A stretch of DNA of 64,000 nt, taken from positions 1 through 64,000 of the forward strand of contig NZ_JAMLJI010000005.1 of the NCBI RefSeq assembly GCF_023712105.1, written 5' to 3'. Under the pieces are notes generated by a model. The model was not told the origin of the DNA. It did no database searches and worked only from the letters and a program-made list of their open reading frames with translations. Origin of the DNA: Larsenimonas suaedae (lineage in GTDB: Bacteria > Pseudomonadota > Gammaproteobacteria > Pseudomonadales > Halomonadaceae). Shown here in pieces: positions 36,133-47,249 of the stretch. Within the stretch, counting starts at the first letter, position 1. Every line of letters begins with the position of its first letter. A program made the position numbers and the translations under genes.

Positions 36133-36663
36133 ATGTCCAGGATCGCAAAGTATCCCGTTACGCTGCCTAACGGTGTTGAGGTAAATCTCGACAATGATAA
36201 GTTGACCGTCAAAGGCAGCCAGGGTCAGCTTGAAACAGCAATTCACAACGACGTGATTGTTGCCAAGGAAGATGGTCAGTTGACCTTCAAGCCGAGCCCG
36301 TCCGCTAAGGGCTGGGCTATGGCCGGCACAGTTCGTGCTCTGGTCAACAACATGGTCGTCGGTGTATCCACTGGCTTCACCAAGACCCTTGAAATCAACG
36401 GTGTCGGTTATCGTGCCCAAGTCAATGGCAGCACGCTGAATCTGACGCTCGGGTTTTCCCATCCGGTTGAATATCAACTTCCGGAAGGTGTAACCGCCGA
36501 GACGCCGAAGAACACTGTTATCGTTCTGAAAAGTGCTGATAAACAGCGTCTGGGGCAGGTAGCGGCTGAAATCCGTGCTTTCCGTCCGCCGGAGCCGTAC
36601 AAGGGCAAAGGTATTCGTTATGGCGACGAGCAAGTTCGCCGTAAAGAAGCCAAGAAGAAATAA
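36133..36663 (+). CDS. rplF: 50S ribosomal protein L6
   Basis: Near the factor-binding site. 176 residues (E. coli 177), two repeated domains. [18 protein letters not shown] near the C-terminus is conserved. Confidence 0.97.
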   Translation: MSRIAKYPVTLPNGVEVNLDNDKLTVKGSQGQLETAIHNDVIVAKEDGQLTFKPSPSAKGWAMAGTVRALVNNMVVGVSTGFTKTLEINGVGYRAQVNGSTLNLTLGFSHPVEYQLPEGVTAETPKNTVIVLKSADKQRLGQVAAEIRAFRPPEPYKGKGIRYGDEQVRRKEAKKK

Positions 36664-36672
36664 GGCAGGGTT

Positions 36673-37023
36673 ATGAACGCGAAGAAAGAATCTCGTCTCC
36701 GTCGTGCCCGCCGTACGCGTGCAAAGATTCGCGAGCTTGGTGTCAACCGCTTGTGTGTCAACCGCACGCCGCGTCATATGTACGCGCAGATCATTTCTGC
36801 GGACGGCGGTAAAGTACTCGTAAGCGCTTCCACTCTGGATAAATCCCTGCGTGGTGAGACCTCTGGAAACGTCGAAGCTGCTGCTAAAGTCGGTTCCCTG
36901 CTCGCAGAACGTGCGAAAGAAGCTGGGATCACTGACGTCGCCTTTGACCGTTCCGGTTTTCGTTTCCACGGTCGGGTCAAGGCGCTCGCAGACGCTGCCC
37001 GTGACGGCGGCTTGCAATTCTAA
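36673..37023 (+). CDS. rplR: 50S ribosomal protein L18
   Basis: 5S rRNA-binding protein, 116 residues. [16 protein letters not shown] and [20 protein letters not shown] are conserved. Basic N-terminal tail present. Confidence 0.97.
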   Translation: MNAKKESRLRRARRTRAKIRELGVNRLCVNRTPRHMYAQIISADGGKVLVSASTLDKSLRGETSGNVEAAAKVGSLLAERAKEAGITDVAFDRSGFRFHGRVKALADAARDGGLQF

Positions 37024-37034
37024 AGGGTTCTACG

Positions 37035-37538
37035 ATGGCGAATAACGAACAGAAAGCGAACGGTGAACTGCAAGAGAAGCTCGTGCAGATCAACCGTGTC
37101 GCCAAGGTGGTCAAGGGTGGTCGGATCTTCGGCTTCACCGCACTGACTGTCGTTGGCGATGGCAAAGGCCGCATCGGCTTCGGTCGTGGTAAGGCGCGTG
37201 AAGTGCCGATCGCGATTCAAAAAGCCATGGACCAGGCGCACCGTAATATGGTCAAGGTCGAACTGAAGGGCCATACCCTTCAGTATCCGGTCAAGGCCAA
37301 CCACGGCGCATCTAAGGTCTACATGCAGCCTGCTTCCGAGGGTACAGGTATTATCGCCGGTGGTGCGATGCGTTCTGTGCTCGAATTGGCTGGAGTCCAC
37401 GACGTTCTGGCGAAGTGCTACGGGTCTACCAATCCGGTAAACGTAGTACGTGCAACGGTAAAAGGGCTTGCGTCCATGCGCTCGCCTGAAGACGTTGCTG
37501 CCAAGCGTGGCCTCTCCGTCGAAGCGATTACGGGGTAA
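37035..37538 (+). CDS. rpsE: 30S ribosomal protein S5
   Basis: Accuracy protein at the mRNA channel; site of spectinomycin resistance. 167 residues (E. coli 167). [20 protein letters not shown] is wild type in the spectinomycin loop. rpmD starts 5 nt later. Confidence 0.97.
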   Translation: MANNEQKANGELQEKLVQINRVAKVVKGGRIFGFTALTVVGDGKGRIGFGRGKAREVPIAIQKAMDQAHRNMVKVELKGHTLQYPVKANHGASKVYMQPASEGTGIIAGGAMRSVLELAGVHDVLAKCYGSTNPVNVVRATVKGLASMRSPEDVAAKRGLSVEAITG

Positions 37539-37543
37539 TCACC

Positions 37544-37723
37544 ATGGCGACAATCAAAGTTAAGCAGGTTCGCAGCACGATTGGTGTTCTGGAAAAGCAC
37601 AAGGCCACTGTACGTGGTCTTGGTCTGCGCCGCATCAATCATTCTGTCGAACTGGAAGACACCCCTGCCGTACGCGGTATGATCAACAAGGTAAATTACC
37701 TTGTACGTGTTGAGGGAGAGTAA
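37544..37723 (+). CDS. rpmD: 50S ribosomal protein L30
   Basis: Small 23S-binding protein. Translation of 37544-37723 gives 59 residues starting [19 protein letters not shown] after Met and ending [13 protein letters not shown], matching L30 closely ([19 protein letters not shown] in the middle). Sits 5 nt after rpsE and 3 nt before rplO, the normal spc place. Confidence 0.96.
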   Translation: MATIKVKQVRSTIGVLEKHKATVRGLGLRRINHSVELEDTPAVRGMINKVNYLVRVEGE

Positions 37724-37726
37724 TCC

Positions 37727-38161
37727 ATGAAACTGAATACACTTAGCCCGGCTCCGGGCTCCAAGCACGCTGCAAAGCGCGTTGGTCGTGGTATCGGTTC
37801 TGGCTTGGGTAAGACAGGCGGTCGCGGTCACAAGGGCTTGAAATCTCGCTCTGGTGGCAGCGTTAAGCCGGGCTTTGAAGGCGGTCAGATGCCGCTTCAG
37901 CGTCGTCTTCCCAAGTTCGGTTTTACGTCGCATAAAGCGCTCAAATCTCAGGAAGTTCGCCTTGCTGAGCTGGGCCTTGTCGATGGCGACGTGGCTGATC
38001 TGGAAAGCCTGAAAGCAGCAAATGTCCTGAAAGATGCTACGCAATTCGCGAAAGTCATCCTTTCCGGGGAACTGGATAAGGCAGTCACCGTGCGCGGACT
38101 CAAGGTCACCAAAGGTGCCCGAGCTGCAATCGAAGCTGCTGGCGGCAAGGTAGAGGACTAA
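37727..38161 (+). CDS. rplO: 50S ribosomal protein L15
   Basis: Late-assembly 50S protein. 144 residues as in E. coli, with the basic Gly-rich [20 protein letters not shown] (about 18-37). Its stop directly abuts the secY start (TAAATG). Confidence 0.97.
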   Translation: MKLNTLSPAPGSKHAAKRVGRGIGSGLGKTGGRGHKGLKSRSGGSVKPGFEGGQMPLQRRLPKFGFTSHKALKSQEVRLAELGLVDGDVADLESLKAANVLKDATQFAKVILSGELDKAVTVRGLKVTKGARAAIEAAGGKVED

Positions 38162-39496
38162 ATGGCCAAGTCAGGAAAAATGCCGGCGAACGCACAAAGT
38201 GGTCTTTCCGAGCTTTGGGCTCGTTTACGCTTCGTGTTTCTGGCTATCGTGGTTTACCGTATCGGTGCCCACATCCCGGTTCCCGGTATCAATCCTGACC
38301 AGCTTGCTGCCCTGTTTAGGGAAAACCAAGGCACCATCCTGAGTCTATTCAATATGTTCTCAGGTGGTGCCCTGGAGCGGATGAGTATCTTCGCGCTGGG
38401 TATCATGCCCTATATTTCCGCGTCGATTATCATGCAGTTGCTGACCGTCGTGTCGCCCCAGCTTGAGCAGTTGAAGAAAGAGGGGGAGGCTGGTCGCCGC
38501 AAGATCAGTCAGTACACCCGCTATGGCACGGTCATTCTTGCCCTGATTCAGTCGATCGGTATGGCAGTAGGTCTGGTCGGAAATGGAGTCGCCTACAGTG
38601 CCGATATCAGTTTTTACTTTACTGCTGTCGTCACATTTGTGGCAGGTGCCGTTTTTTTGATGTGGCTTGGTGAGCAAATCACCGAGAAGGGTATCGGCAA
38701 TGGCATTTCATTGATCATCTTTGCAGGCATCGTTGCAGGGCTTCCAAGCGCGCTTGGTCAGTCTTTCGAACTTGCCCGTAACGATGGTGCATGGAATGTT
38801 CTTCCTATTCTCGCATTGGGCGTCCTTGCAATTGCAACGGTCGCGTTCGTTGTCTTCATCGAACGGGGTCAGCGCCGTATCAAGGTCAATTACCCAAGGC
38901 GTCAGGTAGGAAACAAGATGTATGCTGGGCAGAGCAGTTATCTGCCGATGAAGGTCAATATGGCGGGTGTTATCCCTCCGATCTTCGCATCCAGTATCCT
39001 TCTTTTCCCGGCATCGGTCGGCCAGTGGTTCGGTCAGACGCCTGGAATGGAATGGATGCAAACGGTGTCTCAGGCTCTTGGCCCAGGGCAGCCGCTTTAC
39101 ATCTTGCTTTTTGCAGTTGCCGTAGTATTCTTCTGCTTCTTTTATACAGCGCTCGTCTTCAACCCTAAAGACGTGGCTGATAACTTGAAGAAGTCCGGCG
39201 CCTTTTTGCCCGGCATTCGGCCAGGTGAGCAAACGACGCGTTATATCGATAAGGTTATGACGCGACTAACGCTTTTTGGCGCTTTGTATATCACGCTTGT
39301 TTCCTTGATGCCTCAGTTCCTGATGGTCGCATGGCAGGTGCCTTTCTATTTCGGAGGCACATCGCTACTGATCGTTGTCGTGGTGATCATGGACTTCATG
39401 GCTCAAGTGCAGTCCCATTTGATGTCGAATCAATATGAGTCGGTGATGAAAAAAGCCAATCTCAAGGGATATGGCAGTGGCGGCGTGATGCGCTGA
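38162..39496 (+). CDS. secY: preprotein translocase subunit SecY
   Basis: Channel-forming subunit of SecYEG. 444 residues (E. coli 443), ten membrane helices. The plug and first helices include [13 protein letters not shown], the cytoplasmic loop has [20 protein letters not shown], and the C-terminus is close to the E. coli pattern ([10 protein letters not shown]). Placed between rplO and rpmJ as in relatives. Confidence 0.98.
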   Translation: MAKSGKMPANAQSGLSELWARLRFVFLAIVVYRIGAHIPVPGINPDQLAALFRENQGTILSLFNMFSGGALERMSIFALGIMPYISASIIMQLLTVVSPQLEQLKKEGEAGRRKISQYTRYGTVILALIQSIGMAVGLVGNGVAYSADISFYFTAVVTFVAGAVFLMWLGEQITEKGIGNGISLIIFAGIVAGLPSALGQSFELARNDGAWNVLPILALGVLAIATVAFVVFIERGQRRIKVNYPRRQVGNKMYAGQSSYLPMKVNMAGVIPPIFASSILLFPASVGQWFGQTPGMEWMQTVSQALGPGQPLYILLFAVAVVFFCFFYTALVFNPKDVADNLKKSGAFLPGIRPGEQTTRYIDKVMTRLTLFGALYITLVSLMPQFLMVAWQVPFYFGGTSLLIVVVVIMDFMAQVQSHLMSNQYESVMKKANLKGYGSGGVMR

Positions 39497-39525
39497 GGCG
39501 CCCGCTAAGCAAACTGGAGTGAACG

Positions 39526-39639
39526 ATGAAAGTTCGAGCCTCTGTTAAGAAGATTTGCCGAAATTGCAAGATCATTCGGCGTCGTGGTGCGGTTCGTGTT
39601 ATTTGCACTGAACCTCGTCACAAGCAGCGTCAGGGTTAA
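39526..39639 (+). CDS. rpmJ: 50S ribosomal protein L36
   Basis: Translation gives 37 residues, [20 protein letters not shown] after Met and ending EPRHKQRQG. The zinc ligands C11, C14, C27 and H32 are all present, so this is the zinc-binding type. GGAGTG lies upstream of the ATG. Last gene of the spc unit. Confidence 0.96.
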   Translation: MKVRASVKKICRNCKIIRRRGAVRVICTEPRHKQRQG

Positions 39640-39686
39640 GCCCTGACTCTGTTTCAGTAAAAAGGGTGCGGCATATATTCTGACTC

Positions 39687-39715
39687 TTGCCTGATGGCAG
39701 ATGAGGGGATATACT
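39687..39715 (+). promoter_or_regulatory. alpha operon promoter
   Basis: TTGCCT at 39687-39692, 17-nt spacer, TATACT at 39710-39715, then GTCGCG. It lies in the 133-nt rpmJ-rpsM gap. The 50-nt leader after it ends at the rpsM ribosome-binding site and may carry the S4 repressor fold known in E. coli, which was not resolved here. Confidence 0.7.
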
Positions 39716-39772
39716 GTCGCGCCTTTTTATAGTTATCAACCGAGCAAGCCGCTCAATAGTCGGAGAAAGCTG

Positions 39773-40129
39773 ATGGCCCGTATTGCAGGCGTCAATATCC
39801 CGGACAACAAGCACGCGGCGATCTCGCTGACTTACATCTACGGGATCGGTCGGACTCGCGCACAGGAAATCTGTGTTGCTGTTGGCATCGAGCCGAGTGC
39901 AAAGGTGGGCGAACTGTCCGCTGAGCAACTCGACGAAGTGCGCAGCGAGGTCGGCAAGTATGTCGTAGAAGGTGACCTTCGCCGTGAAATCACGCTTAAC
40001 ATTAAGCGTCTCATGGACCTGGGTTGCTATCGAGGTCTGCGCCATCGCCGCAGTCTTCCGATGCGCGGACAGCGCACGAAGACGAACGCGCGTACCCGTA
40101 AAGGGCCGCGTAAACCGATTCGCAAATAA
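39773..40129 (+). CDS. rpsM: 30S ribosomal protein S13
   Basis: 30S head protein bridging to the 50S. 118 residues, starting [18 protein letters not shown] after Met, C-terminal tail [18 protein letters not shown] at 39773 follows GGAG; the in-frame ATG at 39701 overlaps the promoter and is rejected. Confidence 0.97.
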   Translation: MARIAGVNIPDNKHAAISLTYIYGIGRTRAQEICVAVGIEPSAKVGELSAEQLDEVRSEVGKYVVEGDLRREITLNIKRLMDLGCYRGLRHRRSLPMRGQRTKTNARTRKGPRKPIRK

Positions 40130-40165
40130 CGCACGTTCCGGCGTTTGACATCAGGAAACATCAAC

Positions 40166-40552
40166 ATGGCTAACCCGCGTACTAATCGCAAAAAGGTTAA
40201 AAAGCAGGTTGTGGATGCCGTAGCGCATATCCACGCCTCTTTTAACAATACGATCGTTACGATCACAGACCGCCAGGGCAACGCCCTCTCCTGGGCCACT
40301 GCCGGTGGGTCGGGTTTTCGTGGTTCTCGTAAGAGCACCCCGTTCGCTGCCCAAGTTGCAAGCGAACGTGCAGCGACTGCTGCAGCCGAGTATGGTGTGA
40401 AAAACGTCGACGTGCTGGTCAAGGGCCCGGGCCCGGGCCGTGAGTCCGCCGTGCGCGCATTGAATGCCGCCGGTTTCCGCGTGCAAAGCATCACAGACGC
40501 GACACCCGTTCCCCACAACGGTTGCCGTCCGCCTAAAAAACGCCGCGTTTAA
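40166..40552 (+). CDS. rpsK: 30S ribosomal protein S11
   Basis: Platform protein near the E site. 128 residues (E. coli 129), with [20 protein letters not shown] and [23 protein letters not shown] at 40166 chosen over one at 40145 that adds seven unconserved residues. Confidence 0.97.
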   Translation: MANPRTNRKKVKKQVVDAVAHIHASFNNTIVTITDRQGNALSWATAGGSGFRGSRKSTPFAAQVASERAATAAAEYGVKNVDVLVKGPGPGRESAVRALNAAGFRVQSITDATPVPHNGCRPPKKRRV

Positions 40553-40564
40553 GGAGAAGGACTT

Positions 40565-41185
40565 ATGGCACGTTATACAGGACCGAGTTGCAAACTTTCT
40601 CGCCGTGAAGGTACCGATCTCTTTCTGAAGAGTGGTGTTACCCCGTTCGAGAAGAAGTGCAAGTCCGAACAGCCCCCGGGCCAACATGGCCAGCGCCGTC
40701 AACGTCTTTCCGACTACGGCATGCAGCTTCGTGAGAAGCAAAAGGTTCGTCGTATGTACGGCGTACTCGAAAAACAGTTCCGCAACTACTACAAAGCGGC
40801 CGCTCGTCAAAAGGGCGCCACTGGTGAAGTTCTTCTTCAGCTGTTGGAAACCCGCTTGGATAACGTCGTCTACCGCATGGGCTTCGGAGCTACCCGTGCC
40901 GAAGCGCGTCAGCTGGTCAGCCACAAGGCGATCTCTGTAAACGGTAAGACCGTCAACGTGGCTTCCTACAAGGTTCGCCCTGGCGATGTCGTATCCGTTC
41001 GCGAGAAAGCCAAGAATCAGTCTCGTATCCAGAGTGCACTGCAAATCGCTGGCAACCGCGGTGATGTGGCTTGGATCGATGTGGACAGCAAGAAAATGGA
41101 AGGCTCCTTCAAGGCGCTTCCGGAACGTTCTGACCTGTCTGCCGACATCAACGAGAATCTGATCGTTGAGCTGTACTCCAAGTAA
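40565..41185 (+). CDS. rpsD: 30S ribosomal protein S4
   Basis: Primary 16S binder and repressor of the alpha operon in E. coli. 206 residues as in E. coli; S4 RNA-binding domain ([15 protein letters not shown] onward, about 95-160). AAGGAGAAGG lies before the start. Confidence 0.97.
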   Translation: MARYTGPSCKLSRREGTDLFLKSGVTPFEKKCKSEQPPGQHGQRRQRLSDYGMQLREKQKVRRMYGVLEKQFRNYYKAAARQKGATGEVLLQLLETRLDNVVYRMGFGATRAEARQLVSHKAISVNGKTVNVASYKVRPGDVVSVREKAKNQSRIQSALQIAGNRGDVAWIDVDSKKMEGSFKALPERSDLSADINENLIVELYSK

Positions 41186-41236
41186 TCCCCAAGCCGCAAC
41201 GAAGAGTATCCGTTTGGCAGCCTTAAAGGTGTTCTT

Positions 41237-42235
41237 ATGCAGCGTTCAGTGACAGAGTTTCTTCGCCCGCGCGATATCAAGGTCGAAGAAGTCAACGCCA
41301 ACCACGCAAAAATCGTTCTCGAACCATTCGAGCGCGGATTTGGCCATACGTTGGGGAACGCATTGCGTCGTATCCTCTTGTCTTCCATGCCAGGTTGTGC
41401 GGTCGTGGAAGCCGAGATCGAAGGCGTCTTGCATGAGTACAGTGCAGTAGAAGGGGTGCAGGAGGATGTCATTGAGATCCTCCTGAACCTGAAGGATGTG
41501 GCGTTCAAGATGCACGGCCGTGATGAAGCGACCGTTACCTTGAGCAAGCAGGGCCCTGGCGTACTTACGGCGGGCGATATCGTGGTCGATCATGACCTCG
41601 AGATCGTTAACCCGGATCACGTCATTGCCCACCTGAACGACGGTGGTGAGCTCAAGATGCAGCTGCGCATTCAGCGTGGCCGTGGTTATGAGCCTGCCGA
41701 CGTTCGTGCCCAGGACGACGACGAATCCCGTCCGATCGGTCGCTTGCAGCTTGACGCTACCTTCAGCCCCGTGCGTCGGGTTTCCTATTCCGTTGAGGCC
41801 GCTCGTGTCGAGCAGCGTACAGACCTTGATAAGCTTGTTATCGATCTGGAAACTGACGGCACGCTCGATCCGGAAGAAGCTATTCGTCGCAGCGCCACTA
41901 TCTTGCAAGAACAGCTGGCAGCATTCGTTGACCTCGAAGCCGATAAGGAACAAGAGGTCGAAGAGGAAGAGGAGCAGATCGATCCGATCCTGCTTCGCCC
42001 TGTAGACGATCTCGAGTTGACCGTTCGCAGCGCCAACTGCCTCAAGGCCGAGAACATTTACTATATCGGTGATCTTATTCAGCGCTCCGAAGTTGAGCTG
42101 TTGAAGACGCCGAACCTCGGTAAAAAGTCCTTGAATGAAATTAAGGATGTACTTGAAGCACGTGGTCTGTCGCTCGGCATGCGGTTGGATAACTGGCCGC
42201 CCGCGAGTTTAAAAGACGATAAGGCCTCCGCCTAA
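41237..42235 (+). CDS. rpoA: DNA-directed RNA polymerase subunit alpha
   Basis: Assembles the polymerase as a dimer and contacts UP elements and activators. 332 residues: N-terminal assembly domain with [20 protein letters not shown], a flexible acidic linker ([12 protein letters not shown], about 237-248) and the C-terminal DNA-binding domain ([20 protein letters not shown]) with the DNA-contacting Arg. Complete. Confidence 0.98.
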   Translation: MQRSVTEFLRPRDIKVEEVNANHAKIVLEPFERGFGHTLGNALRRILLSSMPGCAVVEAEIEGVLHEYSAVEGVQEDVIEILLNLKDVAFKMHGRDEATVTLSKQGPGVLTAGDIVVDHDLEIVNPDHVIAHLNDGGELKMQLRIQRGRGYEPADVRAQDDDESRPIGRLQLDATFSPVRRVSYSVEAARVEQRTDLDKLVIDLETDGTLDPEEAIRRSATILQEQLAAFVDLEADKEQEVEEEEEQIDPILLRPVDDLELTVRSANCLKAENIYYIGDLIQRSEVELLKTPNLGKKSLNEIKDVLEARGLSLGMRLDNWPPASLKDDKASA

Positions 42236-42275
42236 ACGGGTGACTCGAGTCCAAGACTGGTAAGGAATCACAACC

Positions 42276-42656
42276 ATGCGTCATCGTAAGAGTGGTCGCC
42301 AACTAAATCGTAATAGCTCGCATCGAAGCGCCATGTTCAAGAACATGTGCGTTTCCCTGGTCGAGCACGAAGTGATCAAGACCACACTCCCCAAGGCTAA
42401 AGAGCTGCGTCGTCATATCGAGCCGCTGATCACTTTGGCCAAGAACGACAGCGTCGCCAACCGTCGCCTTGCTTTTGATCGCACGCGTTCAAAAGAAGCT
42501 GTAGGTAAGCTGTTCAACGAACTGGGTCCGCGTTACACCGCCCGTCCCGGCGGTTATGTTCGCGTACTCAAGTGCGGCTATCGTGCCGGCGACAACGCGC
42601 CTATGGCGTTTGTCGAGCTGGTCGATCGCCCCGTTGTTGAAAGCGACGACGAGTAA
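42276..42656 (+). CDS. rplQ: 50S ribosomal protein L17
   Basis: Tunnel-exit side protein, 126 residues (E. coli 127). [20 protein letters not shown] is conserved. Last gene of the alpha operon; a strong terminator follows. Confidence 0.97.
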   Translation: MRHRKSGRQLNRNSSHRSAMFKNMCVSLVEHEVIKTTLPKAKELRRHIEPLITLAKNDSVANRRLAFDRTRSKEAVGKLFNELGPRYTARPGGYVRVLKCGYRAGDNAPMAFVELVDRPVVESDDE

Positions 42657-42675
42657 TCGCTCGTGTTCGTTAGTG

Positions 42676-42702
42676 AAAACCGGCCTTAGGGCCGGTTTTT
42701 TT
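42676..42702 (+). terminator. alpha operon terminator
   Basis: Perfect 10-bp stem AAAACCGGCC / GGCCGGTTTT (42676-42685 with 42690-42699), TTAG loop, seven T. Ends the r-protein superoperon. Confidence 0.95.
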
Positions 42703-42743
42703 ATGATCAAACCATTATAGGTGCGCGTCATCAGGCCGATATG

Positions 42744-42772
42744 GAGTAGGAATTCCTGACCCTGGCCTACTC
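42744..42772 (+). promoter_or_regulatory. inverted repeat before the EAL gene
   Basis: GAGTAGG (42744-42750) and CCTACTC (42766-42772) form a 7-bp inverted repeat with a 15-nt spacer, ending 3 nt before the ATG. It could hide the ribosome-binding site or be an operator. No good Shine-Dalgarno is seen at the usual distance. Confidence 0.35.
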
Positions 42773-42775
42773 TCT

Positions 42776-43534
42776 ATGTCTTCCTGTGCCTCCGAGCAGT
42801 CGTGTCTGTGCCATCGGCCTCTTGGGTTCGACATCAGAATGGCATTTCAGCCCATCGTCGATCTTTCCAAAAGAGACATTCATGCCTATGAAGCGCTGGT
42901 TCGAGGCGTTAATGGCGAAGGCGCGCACAGTATTCTCTCTCGTGTTCAAAGCGATGATGTCTATCGATTCGATCAGGCCTGTCGCACTCAGTCGTTAAAA
43001 CAGATTTCTGCACTTGAAAGTCACCATCCGGTGTCTATCAACTTCATGCCGAATGCTGTTTATGACCCCGAAACATGTCTGCGCTCGACCATTGCCATTG
43101 CCAAGAAGCTTCACTGGCCGCTTGAGAACATCATTTTTGAAATCACCGAAACTGAGCTGATTCCAAGGTTTGATCATCTCGCTGATATCGTGAATACGTA
43201 TAGATCCCTCGGGTTGAAGGTAGCCTTGGATGATTTCGGTTCGGGCAGCTCGAATCTAGAAACTCTGGTACACGTAACGCCTGACTATTTGAAGTTGGAT
43301 CGAGCACTCGTCGATGGTATCGGCAGTGATCGTCGCAAACAGAAAATTGCCAATGCCATGCTGGTGATGCTTGATGGCGAGGCAACGAAAATAGTGGCTG
43401 AAGGCGTAGAGACGGCGGGTGACGCTCAGTGGCTTTTTGACCACGGGATCACCCTCCAGCAGGGATATTTTTTTGCCCGCCCACAGCTCGACACATTGCC
43501 TCCGGTCAATTGGCCGAGCTGGAGCGTTAGATGA
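42776..43534 (+). CDS. EAL-domain cyclic-di-GMP phosphodiesterase, stand-alone
   Basis: Predicted to hydrolyse cyclic di-GMP, the sessile/motile second messenger. 252 residues, almost entirely one EAL domain. Catalytic set visible: EAL signature YEALVRG (Glu39), SINFMPN, EITETE, LDDFGSG, YLKLDRALV (Lys), AEGVE and Q-GYFFARP, so it should be active. The short N-terminus is Cys-rich (Cys4, Cys10, Cys12, His13) and could bind a metal or sense redox. No GGDEF, PAS, BLUF or membrane part. The sequence resembles the EAL half of BLUF-EAL proteins (C-terminal PxxxWP). Its stop codon is fused to that of uvrA. Confidence 0.88.
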   Translation: MSSCASEQSCLCHRPLGFDIRMAFQPIVDLSKRDIHAYEALVRGVNGEGAHSILSRVQSDDVYRFDQACRTQSLKQISALESHHPVSINFMPNAVYDPETCLRSTIAIAKKLHWPLENIIFEITETELIPRFDHLADIVNTYRSLGLKVALDDFGSGSSNLETLVHVTPDYLKLDRALVDGIGSDRRKQKIANAMLVMLDGEATKIVAEGVETAGDAQWLFDHGITLQQGYFFARPQLDTLPPVNWPSWSVR

Positions 43535-46366
43535 TCAGTACCCGCGTTCGAGCAAGGGCTTCAGGAAATGCCCGGTGTGAGACGCCGTTTCCCTGCACAC
43601 CTCTTCGGGTGTCCCTTCGGCGATAATTTGCCCGCCGCCAGAGCCGCCTTCCGGGCCGAGGTCGACCAGCCAATCGGCCGTTTTAATGACATCCAGGTTA
43701 TGCTCGATCACGACTACGGTATTGCCTTGATCTCGTAGCTTATGCAGCACGGCCAGCAATTGACGGATGTCTTCGAAGTGAAGTCCTGTGGTTGGCTCAT
43801 CGAGAATGTATAGGGTGCGTCCGGTATCCCGCTTGGCAAGTTCTCGAGCCAGTTTGGTGCGCTGGGCCTCGCCGCCGGAGAGCGTTGTCGCACTTTGACC
43901 CAGCTTGACATAGGAGAGTCCCACATCCATCAGCGTCTGAAGTCGCCGCGCGATGGCTGGTACCGGGCTGAAGAACTCGAGTGCCTCTTCAATGGTCATC
44001 TCGAGCACTTCGTGAATATTTTTGCCCTTGTAGTGGATGTCGAGCGTTTCGCGGTTATAACGCTTGCCCTTGCAGACATCGCAGGGCACATAGATATCCG
44101 GCAGGAAATGCATCTCGACCTTGATCATCCCCTCACCCTGACAGGCCTCGCAGCGCCCTCCCTTGACGTTGAACGAAAAACGCCCGGGTTTGTAGCCTCG
44201 TGATCGAGCCTCTTCCGTTCCGGCGAACAGCTCGCGAATCGGAGTGAAAATACCGGTGTAGGTGGCCGGGTTCGAGCGGGGAGTTCGTCCGATCGGGCTC
44301 TGATCGATATCGATGACCTTGTCGAGCTGATCCAGACCGTGAATCTTGAGGTAGGGGGCAGGTTTAAGGCTGGTTGCCTTATTAAGCTCACGGGCCGCGG
44401 TAGGCATCAAGGTGCCATTGATCAGCGTTGACTTGCCCGAGCCCGAGACGCCCGTGATGCATACGAACATGCCCAACGGCAGAGTAAGTGTGACGTTTTG
44501 AAGATTATTGCCCCGGGCGCCCTCAAGCACGAGCTGCTGTTCCGGGTGAGCCGGTTTTCGGGTTTTCGGAATCTCGATTTGACGAGTGCCTGACAGGTAT
44601 TGCCCCGTCAGTGACGCCGTATCGGCTGCAATATGCTCAGGGGTGCCCTGGGAGACGACTTGGCCGCCATGTACGCCAGCGCCGGGGCCGATATCAAGGA
44701 CGTGATCCGCAGCGCGTATGGCGTCTTCATCGTGTTCGACCACAATCACCGTATTGCCAAGATCTCTAAGGCGCTTGAGCGTCCCGAGCAGGCGATCATT
44801 ATCACGCTGATGCAGGCCGATCGACGGTTCATCCAGGATATACATGACGCCAACCAGGCCGGCACCGATCTGACTGGCCAGTCGGATACGCTGCGCTTCG
44901 CCGCCTGAGAGGGTGTCGGCACTGCGCTCGAGCGTTAGATATTCGAGGCCGACGTTGACCAGAAACTGCAATCGACTGGTGATTTCGTTGAGAATCTTGA
45001 GCGCAATCTCGCCCTTGCGGCCCGGTAGTTCGAGGTTCTCAAAAAACGTATGGCTTTCGCCGATCGGGTCGCGGACCACATCAGGCAGTGCGCGCTCCGC
45101 AACGAATACGTTGCGCGATTCCTTTCTCAATCGGCTGCCATCGCAGCTGGGGCAGGGTTGTACCGACAGCAGTTTGGCCAGGTCATCGCGGACCATGTTG
45201 GAATCGGTCTCTCGGTACCGGCGTTCCATATTGGGCAAAATGCCCTCGAACGGGTGCTGGCGTTCGACCTTGCGGCCACGGTCGTTGACGTAGCTGAAGG
45301 AGATCGCCTCCTTGCCGCTGCCGTGCAGCACGATTTTCTGTATACGTGTATCAAGCGCCTGCCACGGCGTCTCAAGTTCAAAACCGTAGTGCTTGGCCAC
45401 CGCTTCGAGCTGCGAAAAATAATAGATGCTGCGTCGGTCCCAGCCTTTGATCACTCCCTCGGCCAGGGAGAGTTCGGGCTGGCGGATCAATTTCTCCGGA
45501 TCAAAGAACTGGTAGCTGCCAAGCCCTTCACAGCTTGGGCAGGCACCTGCCGGATTGTTGAACGAAAACATGCGGGGCTCGAGCTCGGCGATGGAGTAGC
45601 CACACATTGGGCAGGCGAACTTGGACGAAAACACCATATCGTCGTGCTCGCTGTCCATGAAATGCAGAAGTGCGCTGCCTTCTGAAAGCCCGAGGGCGGT
45701 TTCAAGCGACTCCGCAAGCCGCTGCTGGAGATCATTTCGAATCTTGAAGCGGTCAACGACGACGCTTATGTCATGCTTCTTGGTTTTCTCAAGCGTCGGA
45801 AAATCATCGAATTCGACAATCTGGCCATCGACCATCGCGCGAACGAACCCTTGTGCACGAAGCTCGGTGATCAACTGCTGATGTTCACCCTTGCGTCCAC
45901 TGATGACCGGCGCCATCAGCATGGCCTTGGTACCTTCCGGCAGCGTCAGGATCTGGTCGACCATCTGGGATATGGTCTGAGCCTCAAGGTCGGTGCCGTG
46001 ATCGGGGCAGCGGGGGGTGCCGGCGCGGGCATACAGAAGGCGCAGGTAGTCATAGATTTCGGTGATGGTGCCGACGGTCGAGCGTGGGTTGTGCGAGGTC
46101 GATTTCTGCTCGATGGAAATGGCCGGTGACAGACCTTCGATATGGTCGACGTCGGGTTTTTCCATCATGGACAGGAACTGGCGGGCATAGGTCGAGAGCG
46201 ATTCAACGTAACGGCGTTGGCCTTCAGCGTAGAGCGTGTCGAAGGCAAGCGACGATTTGCCGGAACCGGACAGGCCGGTAATGACGATCAGTTTGTCTCG
46301 AGGCAGGTCTACGTCGATGTTTTTCAAGTTATGCGTGCGCGCGCCGCGCACAAAGATCTGATCCAT
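43535..46366 (-). CDS. uvrA: excinuclease ABC subunit A
   Basis: Damage-recognition ATPase of nucleotide excision repair. 943 residues (E. coli 940). Two ABC ATPase halves: Walker [10 protein letters not shown] (about 31-39) and GVSGSGKST, each with an LSGGEAQR signature; zinc sites [13 protein letters not shown]...CPSC and CEACQGEGM...CDVCKGKRY. Complete. A LexA box in the shared upstream region indicates SOS control. Confidence 0.98.
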   Translation of the reverse strand: MDQIFVRGARTHNLKNIDVDLPRDKLIVITGLSGSGKSSLAFDTLYAEGQRRYVESLSTYARQFLSMMEKPDVDHIEGLSPAISIEQKSTSHNPRSTVGTITEIYDYLRLLYARAGTPRCPDHGTDLEAQTISQMVDQILTLPEGTKAMLMAPVISGRKGEHQQLITELRAQGFVRAMVDGQIVEFDDFPTLEKTKKHDISVVVDRFKIRNDLQQRLAESLETALGLSEGSALLHFMDSEHDDMVFSSKFACPMCGYSIAELEPRMFSFNNPAGACPSCEGLGSYQFFDPEKLIRQPELSLAEGVIKGWDRRSIYYFSQLEAVAKHYGFELETPWQALDTRIQKIVLHGSGKEAISFSYVNDRGRKVERQHPFEGILPNMERRYRETDSNMVRDDLAKLLSVQPCPSCDGSRLRKESRNVFVAERALPDVVRDPIGESHTFFENLELPGRKGEIALKILNEITSRLQFLVNVGLEYLTLERSADTLSGGEAQRIRLASQIGAGLVGVMYILDEPSIGLHQRDNDRLLGTLKRLRDLGNTVIVVEHDEDAIRAADHVLDIGPGAGVHGGQVVSQGTPEHIAADTASLTGQYLSGTRQIEIPKTRKPAHPEQQLVLEGARGNNLQNVTLTLPLGMFVCITGVSGSGKSTLINGTLMPTAARELNKATSLKPAPYLKIHGLDQLDKVIDIDQSPIGRTPRSNPATYTGIFTPIRELFAGTEEARSRGYKPGRFSFNVKGGRCEACQGEGMIKVEMHFLPDIYVPCDVCKGKRYNRETLDIHYKGKNIHEVLEMTIEEALEFFSPVPAIARRLQTLMDVGLSYVKLGQSATTLSGGEAQRTKLARELAKRDTGRTLYILDEPTTGLHFEDIRQLLAVLHKLRDQGNTVVVIEHNLDVIKTADWLVDLGPEGGSGGGQIIAEGTPEEVCRETASHTGHFLKPLLERGY

Positions 46367-46470
46367 ATAACCCTACTCGGCCAGTATAAAAGTGCCAGTA
46401 TAGGAGGCGGGCTCGTCGAGTCGCAAAGCATTCACACAATTGATTCGCAAGCGTCGGTCAGAGACCGTTG

Positions 46471-46486
46471 CTGTGTTACACTACAG
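46471..46486. promoter_or_regulatory. LexA (SOS) box between uvrA and ssb
   Basis: CTGTGTTACACTACAG is an exact CTGT-N8-ACAG LexA operator. It sits 105 bp before uvrA and 67 bp before ssb, so it can control both, as the shared uvrA-ssb box does in E. coli. A weak -35 (TTGCTG, 46468-46473) overlaps it on the ssb side. Confidence 0.85.
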
Positions 46487-46552
46487 GGTTTTAGACACTA
46501 TCCAGCAATGAGTTCGGCACGTGTGATGCGTCGCTAACGAAGGGAGATCTTC

Positions 46553-47122
46553 ATGGCTCGTGGTATTAACAAGGTAATTCTGATCGGAAATCTCGGGCAA
46601 GACCCTGAAGTTCGTTTTACGCCCTCAGGCACAGCGGTTGCCAACTTGAATCTGGCAACGTCTGACAGCTGGACGGACCGTCAAACCGGTCAGCGTCAGG
46701 ATCGCACCGAATGGCATCGGGTTGTGCTGTTCAACAAGCTGGCGGAAGTGGCTCAGCAATACGTCAAAAAAGGCTCCAAGGTCTATATCGAGGGACGCCT
46801 GCAGACACGCAAGTGGCAGGATCAAAACGGTCAGGATCGCTACAGCACCGAGATCGTTGCCAATGACATGCAGATGCTCGATGGCCGTAGCGGTGGTGAT
46901 CAGCCTCAGCAGGGCGGCAACTACAACCAGGGCCAGCAGAGCAATTACAACCAAGGCCAGCAGCAAAACTATGGCCAGGGCTCGCAAGGTGGGCAGCAGG
47001 GCGGCAACTACGGTCAGTCCAACAACTCAACCCGCCAGGCTCCGACTCAGCAGCAGAATCAGAACGCCAATGCGCCCCAGCCGGGTGGCTTTGACGATTT
47101 CGACGATGAGATCCCGTTCTGA
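46553..47122 (+). CDS. ssb: single-stranded DNA-binding protein
   Basis: Coats single-stranded DNA and recruits repair and replication enzymes. 189 residues: OB fold (about 1-110, starting [18 protein letters not shown]), then a Gln/Gly/Asn-rich linker with repeats such as NYNQGQQ, and the acidic partner-binding tip [16 protein letters not shown] precedes the start. Divergent from uvrA across an SOS box. Confidence 0.97.
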   Translation: MARGINKVILIGNLGQDPEVRFTPSGTAVANLNLATSDSWTDRQTGQRQDRTEWHRVVLFNKLAEVAQQYVKKGSKVYIEGRLQTRKWQDQNGQDRYSTEIVANDMQMLDGRSGGDQPQQGGNYNQGQQSNYNQGQQQNYGQGSQGGQQGGNYGQSNNSTRQAPTQQQNQNANAPQPGGFDDFDDEIPF

Positions 47123-47157
47123 GAGACGCGCGCTTGGCGTGTCATGAATTTCCGGTT

Positions 47158-47187
47158 AAAGAGCCCGCTGACACGCGGGCTTTTTTT
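47158..47187 (+). terminator. ssb terminator
   Basis: AGCCCGC / GCGGGCT stem (47162-47168 with 47175-47181), flanked by AAA/TTT, followed by a T run to 47187. Confidence 0.9.
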
Positions 47188-47249
47188 GGAACCATTCTCT
47201 CGTATCAAGTGATGGTCATCGCATCCTGGGGCGCGCACCGGGCGTTCTA

